This document shows, one piece after another, positions 36,625-49,211 of a stretch of 64,000 nucleotides of DNA. Position 1 is the stretch's first letter. Each line of letters begins with the position of its first letter. The DNA comes from Streptomyces sp. CB01249. Its GTDB lineage: Bacteria; Actinomycetota; Actinomycetes; Streptomycetales; Streptomycetaceae. The stretch spans positions 1,338,426-1,402,425 of the forward strand of contig NZ_LISW01000002.1 of the NCBI RefSeq assembly GCF_001905735.1, read 5' to 3'. Under the pieces are notes generated by a model that saw only the letters and a list, made by a program, of their open reading frames with translations, was not told the origin of the DNA and did not search any database. Made by a program: the position numbers and the translations under genes.

Positions 36625-38301
36625 ATGTCCGCACGCCGTCACACGCTGAGAGCCGCCGCGCTCGCCACCGCGGTGGTCGCACTCGCCGCAGGCTGTTCCT
36701 CGGCCAACTCGAACCACAACAAGAACGGCGGCAGTGCCGCTTCGGGCGTCCTGAACATCGGCAAGCCGGACGGGCCGCAGACGAACAACAGCAACCCGTT
36801 CCTGAACACCTCGGCCGGCGCCACCCTCGGCTACCGCTGGATGATCTACGAGCCGCTGGCGATGGTCCGCCAGATCAAGCCCGCCGAAAAGCCCGACCCG
36901 TGGCTGGCGACCGACTGGAAGTGGGACCTCAACTTCCAGAAGGTCACCCTCACCATCGACGAGCGCGCCAAGTGGGCCGACGGCAAGCCGCTGACCGCCG
37001 ACGACGTGGCGTACACCTTCGAGCTGCTGAAGAAGCACCCGGCGCTCAACGCCGACGGCATCCAGTGGGGCGGTGTCGAGGTCAAGGACAAGAAGGTCAT
37101 CCTGACCTTCAACAGCTCGCAGTACGTCAACCAGAACAAGATCCTCCAGCAGTACATCGTCCCGAAGCACATCTGGGAGAAGGTCGACAACCCGGAGACC
37201 TGGCCGAACCGGAACCCGGTCGGCTCCGGCCCGTACAAGCTGAAGACCTTCACGCCGCAGACCACCACCCTGATCGCGACGCCCACCTACTGGAAGGGCT
37301 CGACCAAGGTCAAGGAGCTGCGGTACAGCACGTACAACGACAACAACGCGGCGACCACCGCGCTGGCCAGCGGCAAGCTGGAGTGGTCGTTCGTCTTCAT
37401 GCCGGACTTCAAGAAGCTGTTCATCGACAAGGACCCGAAGAACCACAAGCTGTGGTTCCCGTCCGGTCTCGGCATCCACGGCCTCTGGATCAACACCGCC
37501 CGCAAGCCGTTCGACAACGCGGCGCTCCGCAAGGCCATGGCGATGGTGGTCGACCGCAACGCCATCTACACCCAGGCCGAGGCGACCCTGTACCCGGAGA
37601 TCACCAACCCCACCGGCATCCCGCTGCCGGCCGGTGAGTCCTTCATCTCCGACACGTACAAGAAGGCCACCACCAAGCCGGACGTCGCGGGCGCCACGCA
37701 GGTCCTGGAGAAGGCCGGCTTCACGCTCAGCGGCGGCGTCCTCAAGGACCCGTCCGGCAAGCCGGTGAAGCTCACCCTCACCGACCCGGCCGGCTGGAAC
37801 GACTACATCACCGGCCTGTCGATCATCAAGGACAACTTCAAGAAGATCGGCATCGACGCCAAGGTCAAGACGCAGACCGCGGACTCCTGGAACGCGGACG
37901 TCGCCAACGGCAACTTCGACGCCACCCTGCACTGGACCAACAGCGGTGCCACGCCGTACGACATGTACCAGAACATCATGGACGGCGCCCTGCTCCAGCC
38001 CATCGGCAAGCCCTCGCAGTCCGGCAACTTCGGCCGCTTCAAGAGCACCGAGGCGACCGAGGCGCTGAAGGACTTCGCCCAGGCCACCACGGACACCGCC
38101 CGCAAGCAGGCGATGGACGCGCTCCAGAAGATCATGGTCGAGCAGGCGCCGATGATCCCGACCGCGGCGGCTCCCGTCGGGGCGGAGTACTCCACGAAGA
38201 ACTGGGTGGGCTGGCCCACCGAGGACAACCCGTACGCGGACCCGCAGCACACCCAGCGCACCTCGCTGGAAGTCGTGCTGAATCTCAAGCCCGCCAAGTA
38301 G
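36625..38301 (+). CDS. ABC transporter substrate-binding lipoprotein (family 5, Opp/Dpp type)
   Basis: Lipoprotein of 558 residues with the lipobox VALAAGC (Cys 24) and an Asn/Ser/Gly-rich linker. The SBP_bac_5 fold shows the typical segment KVTLTIDERAKWADGKPLTADDVAYTFELL and an RNPVGSGPYKL box. Family 5 proteins mostly bind peptides, but archaeal and Thermotoga members bind cellobiose or laminaribiose. Here the neighbours are GH1, GH16 and GH3 enzymes, so a beta-glucan oligosaccharide ligand is inferred. CTGGAG lies 6-7 nt before the ATG. Confidence 0.9.
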   Translation: MSARRHTLRAAALATAVVALAAGCSSANSNHNKNGGSAASGVLNIGKPDGPQTNNSNPFLNTSAGATLGYRWMIYEPLAMVRQIKPAEKPDPWLATDWKWDLNFQKVTLTIDERAKWADGKPLTADDVAYTFELLKKHPALNADGIQWGGVEVKDKKVILTFNSSQYVNQNKILQQYIVPKHIWEKVDNPETWPNRNPVGSGPYKLKTFTPQTTTLIATPTYWKGSTKVKELRYSTYNDNNAATTALASGKLEWSFVFMPDFKKLFIDKDPKNHKLWFPSGLGIHGLWINTARKPFDNAALRKAMAMVVDRNAIYTQAEATLYPEITNPTGIPLPAGESFISDTYKKATTKPDVAGATQVLEKAGFTLSGGVLKDPSGKPVKLTLTDPAGWNDYITGLSIIKDNFKKIGIDAKVKTQTADSWNADVANGNFDATLHWTNSGATPYDMYQNIMDGALLQPIGKPSQSGNFGRFKSTEATEALKDFAQATTDTARKQAMDALQKIMVEQAPMIPTAAAPVGAEYSTKNWVGWPTEDNPYADPQHTQRTSLEVVLNLKPAK

Positions 38302-38325
38302 TACAGCAGGGATCAGGTACCGGCC

Positions 38326-39383
<1,058 letters not shown>

Positions 39384-39387
<4 letters not shown>

Positions 39388-40364
39388 AGTTCCTGCTCCA
39401 ACGGCTCGCCTTCTACCTGGTCACGGCCTGGGCCGCCATCACGATCAACTTCCTCATCCCCCGGCTGATGCCCGGCGACCCCGTCCAGGCGCTCATCGCC
39501 CGCTTCCAGGGCCAGCTGGACACCAGCGCCATCGACTCGCTGAAGGCCCTCTTCGGGCTCGACAAGCAGCAGTCGCTCTGGGAGCAGTACACCGACTACT
39601 GGGTGCACCTCTTCCACGGCGACCTCGGCCTGTCGTTCACCTTCTTCCCGACCCCGGTCAGCGAGGTCATCGCGCAGTCGCTGCCCTGGACGCTGGCGCT
39701 CGTCGGGATCACCACGCTGATCAGCTTCCTGCTCGGCACCGGCATCGGGGTCTTCACGGGCTGGCGGCGCGGTTCCTGGATGGACAACCTGCTCCCCGTC
39801 ACCACCTTCATCTCGTCCATCCCGTACTTCTGGCTCGGGCTCATCGCGATCTCGCTGTTCGCCGTGAAGTGGCCGCTCTTCCCGGCCGACGGCGGCTACG
39901 ACAACTCGCTGGTGCCCGCCTTCGACTGGCCGTTCATCTCCAGCGCGCTCTACCACGGGGTGCTGCCCGGCTTCACGATCGTCCTCAGCGCGGTCGCCGG
40001 CTGGATCCTCGGCATGCGGAACATGATGGTGACGGTGTCCAGCGAGGACTACGTCATGGTCGCCCAGGCCAAGGGCCTCTCCGAGCGCCGGGTGATGTTC
40101 GGCTACGCGGCACGCAACGCGATCCTGCCCAACATCTCCGGGTTCGCCCTCTCGCTCGGCTTCATCGTCGGCGGCACGCTCCTGGTGGAGATGGTCTTCT
40201 CCTACCCGGGCATCGGCTACCAGCTCTTCCAGGGCGTGGGCGCCAAGGACTACCCCCTCATGCAGGGCATCTTCCTCATCATCACGCTCTCCGTCCTGGC
40301 GGCGAACCTCCTCGCCGACGTCCTCTACATGCTCCTCGACCCCCGTACCCGAAGGGAGGCATAG
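39384..40364 (+). CDS. ABC transporter permease (OppB/DppB type)
   Basis: Membrane protein of 326 residues with six predicted helices. The N-terminus [20 protein letters not shown] has the typical OppB form, and the EAA loop is around [29 protein letters not shown]. The GTG start overlaps the ATPase stop codon. Its TAG stop is the first three bases of repeat element C, so the element begins exactly where coding ends. Confidence 0.92.
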
Positions 40365-40524
40365 TGCCTCTCGTCCAGATCAGGCCGGGCTCGCGTGGCC
40401 TGGCACGCACATCTGCGGCGTTGTCGTCAATCACCAACGCTCCGCGTTGCCTCAATCCTCCGCCTTGCAGCTGCACGCGCCAGGCCCCGCTCCCTTTCCG
40501 GCCCGATCCGGACGAGAGGCACTA
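40362..40524 (-). repeat. Hairpin repeat element, copy C (between the two permease genes)
   Basis: Element of 163 bp with terminal inverted repeats of about 26 nt and two mismatches (arms contain GTGCCTCTCGTCC and its complement). The second stem pairs 40397-40411 with 40472-40486 (15 pairs, 3 wobbles, again only valid in the minus orientation). The apical hairpin is CAACGC-TCC-GCGTTG (40435-40449): different stem, same TCC loop as copy B. The core shares cctggcacgc, gcggcgttg, ctccg, ccttgc and gcacgc with copy B. The left end contains the OppB stop; the right arm supplies GAGAGG as the likely ribosome binding site of the OppC gene. Confidence 0.85.
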
Positions 40525-40527
40525 GAC

Positions 40528-41510
40528 ATGGCCGTCACCGCCACCGAGGTCGCCGTACTCGATGCCGCCGAAACCCCGGCAGCGAGCAAGCGCAAGTTCC
40601 GGTTCCTGCGCGGCCGGAAGACCACCATCGGCCTGGGCATCCTGCTCTTCTTCGTGCTGATCGCGATCATCGGCCCGTGGATCGCCCCGTACGACCCCAG
40701 CGCGATGAGCCAGGACCTGCTGGAGGCGCCCTCCGGTTCGCACTGGTTCGGCACCACGCAGACCGGTCAGGACGTGCTCTCGCAGATCCTCGTCGGCACC
40801 CGCGGCGTGCTCGTCGTCGGCTTCGTCGCGGGCATCCTCGCCACCGCCCTGTCCGTGCTGATCGGCGTCACCGCCGGCTTCCTCGGCGGGCTGGCCGACG
40901 AGGCGCTGTCGCTGCTGTCCAACGTCTTCCTGGTCATCCCGGGACTGCCGCTGATCATCATCATCGCCAGCTTCGTCACGGACGCCGGCGACCTGCTCAT
41001 CGCCTTCGTCATCGCCCTCACCTCCTGGGCCTGGGGCGCCCGCGTGCTGCGCGCCCAGACCCTGTCGCTGCGCCGCCGCGACTACGTGGAGGCGGCCCGC
41101 GCCACGGGCGAGCCGACCTGGCGGATCATCCTCTTCGAGGTGATGCCGAACCTCACCGCCGTCATCGCCTCCGGCTTCGTCGGCACGGTCATCTTCGCGA
41201 TCCTCTCCGAGATCACCCTCGCCTTCATCGGCGTCGCCGACATCTCGAACTGGAACTGGGGGACCGTCCTGTTCTGGGCGCAGTCCAGCCAGGCACTGGC
41301 CCAGGGCGCCTGGTGGTGGTTCGTCCCGGCCGGGCTCTGCATCGCCCTGCTCGGCATGTCCCTCGCCCTGATCAACTTCGGCATCGACGAATTCGTCAAC
41401 CCGCGCCTGCGCACCGAGACCGGCGGCTCCAAGAAGGTCAAGATGCGCGTCGGCTTCACCCCGGTGGCCCGCCCCGGCACCAGCACCCCGCGCCACAAGG
41501 AGACCCGCTC

Positions 41511-41514
<4 letters not shown>
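40528..41514 (+). CDS. ABC transporter permease (OppC/DppC type)
   Basis: Membrane protein of 328 residues. After a cytoplasmic N-terminus come the first helix (TIGLGILLFFVLIAIIGPWIAPYDP, the OppC form), four to five further helices, and the EAA loop RRDYVEAARATGEPTWRIILFEVMPNL. ATG 40528 was chosen because GAGAGG, within the right arm of element C, ends about 8 nt upstream. It overlaps the following ATPase gene by ATGA. Pairs with the OppB-type permease. Confidence 0.92.
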
Positions 41515-42524
<1,010 letters not shown>

Positions 42525-42562
42525 CAACCGGCCGCCCCGAGCAACGCAACCACAGGAGAACC

Positions 42563-43984
<1,422 letters not shown>

Positions 43985-44040
43985 CCGCGACCGCGGGTGT
44001 GGCGCCTCACCCTCACCGGATACGAACGGGACACCCCACC

Positions 44041-45915
44041 ATGCCCTCTCGTACGACCCTGGCAGCCACCACCGCCGCTCTGATCGCCCTCGCCGCCCCC
44101 ATGGCCTTCGCCGCCCCGGCCCCCAAGCCGGCGGCGGTGCAGGCCGCGGCCTGGGACACCGACCGGGCCGCCGCCGCCCACGCCGCCGACCCGGGCTCCG
44201 TCACCGCGTCCGGGAGCGAGAACGACGCCTCCGGACCCGGGGCGGTGGCCGACGGCGACGGCACCACCCGCTGGTCCAGCAACTTCGCCGACGACGCCTG
44301 GATCAGGGTCGACCTCGGCTCCGTCATCCGCGTCAGCAGCGTCACCCTCGACTGGGAGGCCGCCTACGGCAAGAAGTACGTCCTGGAGGTGTCGAAGAAC
44401 GGCACGGACTGGACCCCCTTCTACACCGAGGACGACGGCACCGGCGGCAGCGTCACCGCGCACACCTACCCGCAGGAGGTCACCGGCCGCTACGTCCGGA
44501 TGCGCGGCATCCAGCGCGCCACCGCCTGGGGCTACTCGCTCTACTCCTTCAAGGTGTATGGCGGAGAGCCCGCCCCGGCCTCCACCACCCGCAGCAACCT
44601 CGCCCTCAACCACCCCGCGTACGGCGACTTCTACCAGCACGCGGGCAACTCCCCGGCCTTCGTCACCGACGGCGGCTGGCCCGCCGACCTGAAGGCCGAC
44701 CAGTCCCGCTGGTCCAGCGACTGGAACGCCAACCGCTGGGTGGGCGTCGACCTCGGCGCCACCTCCACCATCGACAGCGTGGACCTCTACTGGGAGGCGG
44801 CCTACGCCGTCGACTACCGCATCCAGGTCTCCGACGACAACCGCACCTGGCGCACCGTCTACCAGCCGTCCGCCTCCGAGGTCGCCGCCCGCCGCGCGGA
44901 CGTCAAGTCGCCCGGCGACGCCGTCGGACGGCACGACACCGTCCAGCTGCCCACCCCGGCGACCGGCCGCTACGTCCGGATGCTGGGGGTCGAGCGGCGC
45001 TCGTTCTACAACCCGGCGCCCGCGACCGCCCAATTCGGCTACTCGCTCTACGAGTTCCAGGTGTGGGGCACCGGCGGCAGCGCGAACGCCGCCTACCCGG
45101 CCCTCCCCAAGGACCCCGGCGGCGCCTACACCACCACGTTCTTCGACGACTTCACCGGCTCAGGACTCGACCGCAACAAGTGGCGGGTGGTGCGCACCGG
45201 CACGGAGATGAACCCGGTCAACGGGGAGTCCCAGGCGTACGTCGACTCGGCGGACAACATCCGCACCGAGAACGGCGCCCTCGTCCTCCAGTCGAAGTAC
45301 TGCAAGGGCTGCACCCAGACGCCCGCAGGCACCTTCGACTTCACCTCCGGCCGCATCGACACCAACACCAAGTTCGACTTCACCTACGGCAAGGTCAGCG
45401 CCCGCATGAAGCTGCCGGTCGGTGACGGCTTCTGGCCGGCCTTCTGGATGCTCGGCAGCGACGTCGACAACCCGGACGTCTCCTGGCCCGGCTCGGGCGA
45501 GACCGACATCATGGAGAACATCGGCTACGGCGACTGGACCAGCTCGGCGCTGCACGGCCCGGGCTACTCCGCCGACGGAAACATCGGCAAGCAGCAGACG
45601 TACGCGAACGGCGGCCGCGCCGACGAGTGGCACACCTACGGCGTCGAGTGGACGCCCGAGGGCATGACGTTCACCGTGGACGACCGCGTCGTGCAGACGA
45701 CCTCCCGCTCCAAGCTGGAGTCCACGCGCGGCAAGTGGGTCTTCGACCACAACCAGTACGTGATCCTCAACCTGGCACTCGGCGGCGCCTATCCCGCCGG
45801 GTGGAACAAGGTCACCAGCCCTTACTGGGGCCTTCCGCAGTCCAGCGTCGACCGCGTCGCACAGGGCGGCGTCAAGGCGGAGATCGACTGGGTGCGGGTG
45901 GAGCAGAAGAAGTAG
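44041..45915 (+). CDS. Secreted GH16 beta-glucanase with two F5/8C (CBM32-like) domains
   Basis: Secreted protein of 624 residues with a Sec signal of about 25 residues (cleavage near FAA-AP). Two discoidin/F5-8C-type binding domains lie at about 45-180 and 190-345. The C-terminal GH16 domain (about 358-624) has the catalytic motif ETDIME with Glu 487, Asp 489 and Glu 492; this ExDxxE form is typical of laminarinase-like endo-beta-1,3-glucanases. Its products would feed the Opp-type importer. It starts 56 bp after the GH1 gene, probably in the same transcript. Confidence 0.92.
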   Translation: MPSRTTLAATTAALIALAAPMAFAAPAPKPAAVQAAAWDTDRAAAAHAADPGSVTASGSENDASGPGAVADGDGTTRWSSNFADDAWIRVDLGSVIRVSSVTLDWEAAYGKKYVLEVSKNGTDWTPFYTEDDGTGGSVTAHTYPQEVTGRYVRMRGIQRATAWGYSLYSFKVYGGEPAPASTTRSNLALNHPAYGDFYQHAGNSPAFVTDGGWPADLKADQSRWSSDWNANRWVGVDLGATSTIDSVDLYWEAAYAVDYRIQVSDDNRTWRTVYQPSASEVAARRADVKSPGDAVGRHDTVQLPTPATGRYVRMLGVERRSFYNPAPATAQFGYSLYEFQVWGTGGSANAAYPALPKDPGGAYTTTFFDDFTGSGLDRNKWRVVRTGTEMNPVNGESQAYVDSADNIRTENGALVLQSKYCKGCTQTPAGTFDFTSGRIDTNTKFDFTYGKVSARMKLPVGDGFWPAFWMLGSDVDNPDVSWPGSGETDIMENIGYGDWTSSALHGPGYSADGNIGKQQTYANGGRADEWHTYGVEWTPEGMTFTVDDRVVQTTSRSKLESTRGKWVFDHNQYVILNLALGGAYPAGWNKVTSPYWGLPQSSVDRVAQGGVKAEIDWVRVEQKK

Positions 45916-46042
45916 CCGCACCCGGCCCCCCGAACCACCCCCCACAGGCACGTCACCTTCCGGTATCACCCATGTTCCGCGCGCGGCCCGGCGTCCCCCA
46001 CCACCGCGCCGCGCGCGGGCACCGTAAGAAGGAGCCGCACAG

Positions 46043-49000
46043 ATGCCACCCCGCACCCGCCGCCGGGCGAGACCCGTGACCGCCGTGCTGGCCGCCGCCA
46101 CCGTGGTGGCCGGCCTGCTCGCCGGGGCGGTCCCGTCCACGGCCGCCCCGGCCGACGAGGAACCGGCACCGGTCGCCGTCGACCGCTTCGAGGGGGAGGT
46201 GCCCTTCGCCGGCCAGCCGGCCGAGGGCATCTTCACCTGGGGCGGTGACGCCGACGACCCGCCCACCCTGGCGCTGAAGGACCGGGCCGACGCCCCCGAG
46301 GGCGCCAAGGTCCTCGAAGGCAGCTACGACATCAGCGGCTACGGCGGCTTCAGCCACGACTACGCCGCCGACCAGCCCGCCCACGACTGGTCCGCCCACA
46401 AGGGCATCCGCTTCTGGTGGTACGGCCAGAACACCGCGCCCCTGCCGCCCGGTTCGGGCAAGCGGATCGCCTTCGAGATCAAGGACGGCGGCGCCAACGG
46501 CGAGGCCTCCGAGCTGTGGACCACCTCCTTCACCGACGACTGGGAGGGCTGGCACCTCGTCGAGATCCCGTTCGCCGACTTCACCTACCGGGGCGACTAC
46601 CAGCCCGTCGGCGGCATCGACCAGGTCCTCGGCCTGAACGAGATGTGGGGCTACGCCCTCACCCTGCCGCCCGGCACCCCCGGCACGTTCGCCATGGACG
46701 GCGTGGAGCTGTACGGCAAGGCCGACGCGGCCCTGAAGGCGAGCGTCGTCACCGACGCCGCGGTGGTCCCGGTCGAGCAGGGCGCCGCCGCGTCCCTCGG
46801 CCTCACGCTCACCACGACCGGGTCCGTCCCGCTGGAAGAGCCCGTCACCGTCGCGTACGAGACGAAGGGCGGTACGGCGAAGCCCGGCACCGACTTCACG
46901 CCGGTCAGCGGCACGTACACCTTCCCGGCGGGCACCGCCTCCGGCACCACGCACAAGGTCACCGTCGCCACCAAGAAGGTGAGCGGCGCCGCCTCCGCGA
47001 AGACGATCCCGCTGGACGTGACCGTCACCGGCGCCCGGCCGCCGAAGGAGAACCCGCAGGCCGTCATCGACGCCCACGGGCTGCCGTACCAGAACGCGAA
47101 GCTGCCGGTGAAGCAGCGCGTCGCGGACCTGCTCGCCCGGATGTCGCCCGCCGAGAAGGCCGGCCAGATGACCCAGGCCGAGCGCAACGCACTCTCCTCG
47201 CAGGGCGACATCGCCACGTACGACCTCGGCTCGCTGCTCTCCGGCGGCGGCTCGGTCCCCTCGCCCAACACCCCCGAGGCGTGGGCGAAGATGATCGACG
47301 GCTACCAGCTGCGCGCCCAGGCCACCCGCTTCCAGATCCCGCTGATCTACGGCGTGGACGCGGTGCACGGCCACAACAACCTGGTCGGCTCGACGATCAT
47401 GCCGCACAACGTCGGCCTCGGCGCCACGCGTGACCCGAAGCTGGCCGAGAAGACCGGTGCCGTCACCGCGAGCGAGGTCCGCGCGACCGGCGTCCCGTGG
47501 GACTTCGCGCCCTGCCTCTGCGTCTCCCGCGACGAGCGCTGGGGCCGTTCGTACGAGGCGTACGGGGAGGACCCGGCCCTCGTGAAGTCCCTGGAGACCG
47601 TGATCCAGGGCATGCAGGGCGCTCCCTCCGGCAAGGACCTGGACCGCAACGACAAGGTGCTGGCCTCCGCCAAGCACTTCGTCGGCGACGGCGGTACGGA
47701 GTACGGCTCGTCCACCACCGGTTCGTACACGACCGACCAGGGCGTCACCAAGGTCACCCGGCAGGAGCTGGAGGCCGTCCACCTCGCGCCCTTCGAGGAC
47801 GCGGTCAAGCGCGGGGTCGGCACGGTCATGCCGTCCTACTCGTCGCTCGACATCATCGGGGACGACAAGGGCCCGGTGAAGATGCACGGCGACGCCGAGA
47901 TGATCAACGGTGTCCTCAAGGACCGCATGGGCTTCGAGGGCTTCGTCATCAGCGACTACAAGGCGATCGACCAGCTCCCCGGCGACTACGCGAGCGACGT
48001 GCGCACGTCGATCAACGCCGGGCTCGACATGATCATGGTCCCGACGGAGTACAAGGACTTCACGAAGACGCTCCAGGACGAGGTCACCGCGGGCCGCATC
48101 CCGCAGTCCCGGATCGACGACGCGGTCTCCCGCATCCTGACCCAGAAGTTCCGGCTGGGCCTCTTCGAGAAGCCGTACGCGGACACCGCCAACCTGAAGA
48201 AGATCGGCTCGGCGGAGCACCGGGCCGTGGCCCGCGAGGCCGCCGCGAAGTCGCAGGTGCTGCTGAAGAACGACGGCGGCGTGCTCCCGCTGAAGTCCTC
48301 GCAGAAGGTGTACGTCGCCGGCTCCAACGCCGACGACATCGGCAACCAGGCCGGCGGCTGGACCGTCAGCTGGCAGGGCTCCTCCGGGGCCACCACACCG
48401 GGCACCACGATCCTGTCCGCCATGAAGAAGGACGCCGCGTCCGTCACGTACTCCAAGGACGCGTCCGCCGACACGGCCGGGTACGACGTCGGGGTGGTCG
48501 TCGTCGGTGAGACCCCGTACGCGGAGGGCGTCGGCGACGTCGGCAACGGGCACGACCTGAAGCTGTCCGACGCCGACCGGGCCGCCGTCGACAAGGTCTG
48601 CGCCGCGATGAAGTGCGCCGTCCTGATCGTCTCGGGCCGCCCCCAGCTCATCGGGGACCAGCTCGGCGGCATCGACGCGCTGGTGGCGTCCTGGCTGCCG
48701 GGCTCCGAGGGCGACGGCGTCGCCGACGTCCTCTTCGGAAAGCGGGCCTTCACCGGGCAGCTCCCGGTGACCTGGCCCAAGTCCGAGGCGCAACTCCCGA
48801 TAAACGTGGGCGACGCCTCGTACGACCCGCAGTTCCCGTACGGCTGGGGCCTCACCACGCTGAAGAAGCCCCCGGCCGGCGGCGAGGCCACGCTCGCCCT
48901 GCTCGGCCTGGCCGCCCAGGTCGCCGAGCGCACCGGCCTCGGAAAGACCGAGGTCGGCCGGGAGATCGTCGGCCAGGCCCGGCTGCTGGTCCAGCAGAAG

Positions 49001-49120
49001 ACCGGCGGCAAGCTGACCGAGAAGGTGTCCAAGCCGTTCGCGGACGCCGACCACCTGCTGCTCACCGGTGATCTGACCGGTGCGGTGGCGAAGCTCAGGA
49101 CGGCCTACCGGGCCGCCTGA
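46043..49120 (+). CDS. Secreted GH3 beta-glucosidase with carbohydrate-binding and Calx-beta domains
   Basis: Secreted protein of 1025 residues. A signal peptide (about 1-35) precedes a CIA30/CBM11-like binding domain (about 45-235, RFWWYGQNTAP, ELWTTSFTDDWEGWHLVEIPF). A Calx-beta type domain follows (about 240-340, GGTAKPGTDFTPVSGTYTFP), then GH3 N (about 350-700) and GH3 C (about 735-930). The nucleophile is Asp 638 in VISDYKAI; KHFVGDGGT is the substrate-binding box. A further 90-residue helical tail is unexplained. AAGGAG is about 11 nt before the ATG. Probable role: exo-cleavage of beta-glucan oligosaccharides outside the cell. Confidence 0.92.
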   Translation: MPPRTRRRARPVTAVLAAATVVAGLLAGAVPSTAAPADEEPAPVAVDRFEGEVPFAGQPAEGIFTWGGDADDPPTLALKDRADAPEGAKVLEGSYDISGYGGFSHDYAADQPAHDWSAHKGIRFWWYGQNTAPLPPGSGKRIAFEIKDGGANGEASELWTTSFTDDWEGWHLVEIPFADFTYRGDYQPVGGIDQVLGLNEMWGYALTLPPGTPGTFAMDGVELYGKADAALKASVVTDAAVVPVEQGAAASLGLTLTTTGSVPLEEPVTVAYETKGGTAKPGTDFTPVSGTYTFPAGTASGTTHKVTVATKKVSGAASAKTIPLDVTVTGARPPKENPQAVIDAHGLPYQNAKLPVKQRVADLLARMSPAEKAGQMTQAERNALSSQGDIATYDLGSLLSGGGSVPSPNTPEAWAKMIDGYQLRAQATRFQIPLIYGVDAVHGHNNLVGSTIMPHNVGLGATRDPKLAEKTGAVTASEVRATGVPWDFAPCLCVSRDERWGRSYEAYGEDPALVKSLETVIQGMQGAPSGKDLDRNDKVLASAKHFVGDGGTEYGSSTTGSYTTDQGVTKVTRQELEAVHLAPFEDAVKRGVGTVMPSYSSLDIIGDDKGPVKMHGDAEMINGVLKDRMGFEGFVISDYKAIDQLPGDYASDVRTSINAGLDMIMVPTEYKDFTKTLQDEVTAGRIPQSRIDDAVSRILTQKFRLGLFEKPYADTANLKKIGSAEHRAVAREAAAKSQVLLKNDGGVLPLKSSQKVYVAGSNADDIGNQAGGWTVSWQGSSGATTPGTTILSAMKKDAASVTYSKDASADTAGYDVGVVVVGETPYAEGVGDVGNGHDLKLSDADRAAVDKVCAAMKCAVLIVSGRPQLIGDQLGGIDALVASWLPGSEGDGVADVLFGKRAFTGQLPVTWPKSEAQLPINVGDASYDPQFPYGWGLTTLKKPPAGGEATLALLGLAAQVAERTGLGKTEVGREIVGQARLLVQQKTGGKLTEKVSKPFADADHLLLTGDLTGAVAKLRTAYRAA

Positions 49121-49126
49121 CGACGC

Positions 49127-49166
49127 GGAACGGGCGGGCGGCACCAGGAGGCCGCCCGCCCGTTCC
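49127..49166 (+). terminator. Terminator after the beta-glucan locus
   Basis: Sixteen-bp perfect stem (49127-49142 with 49151-49166) and 8-nt loop, 7 bp behind the GH3 stop. Confidence 0.85.
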
Positions 49167-49211
49167 GTACGTCCCGACCCGTTTCGTACGCGTGTGCGTT
49201 AGCTTGGGAGT

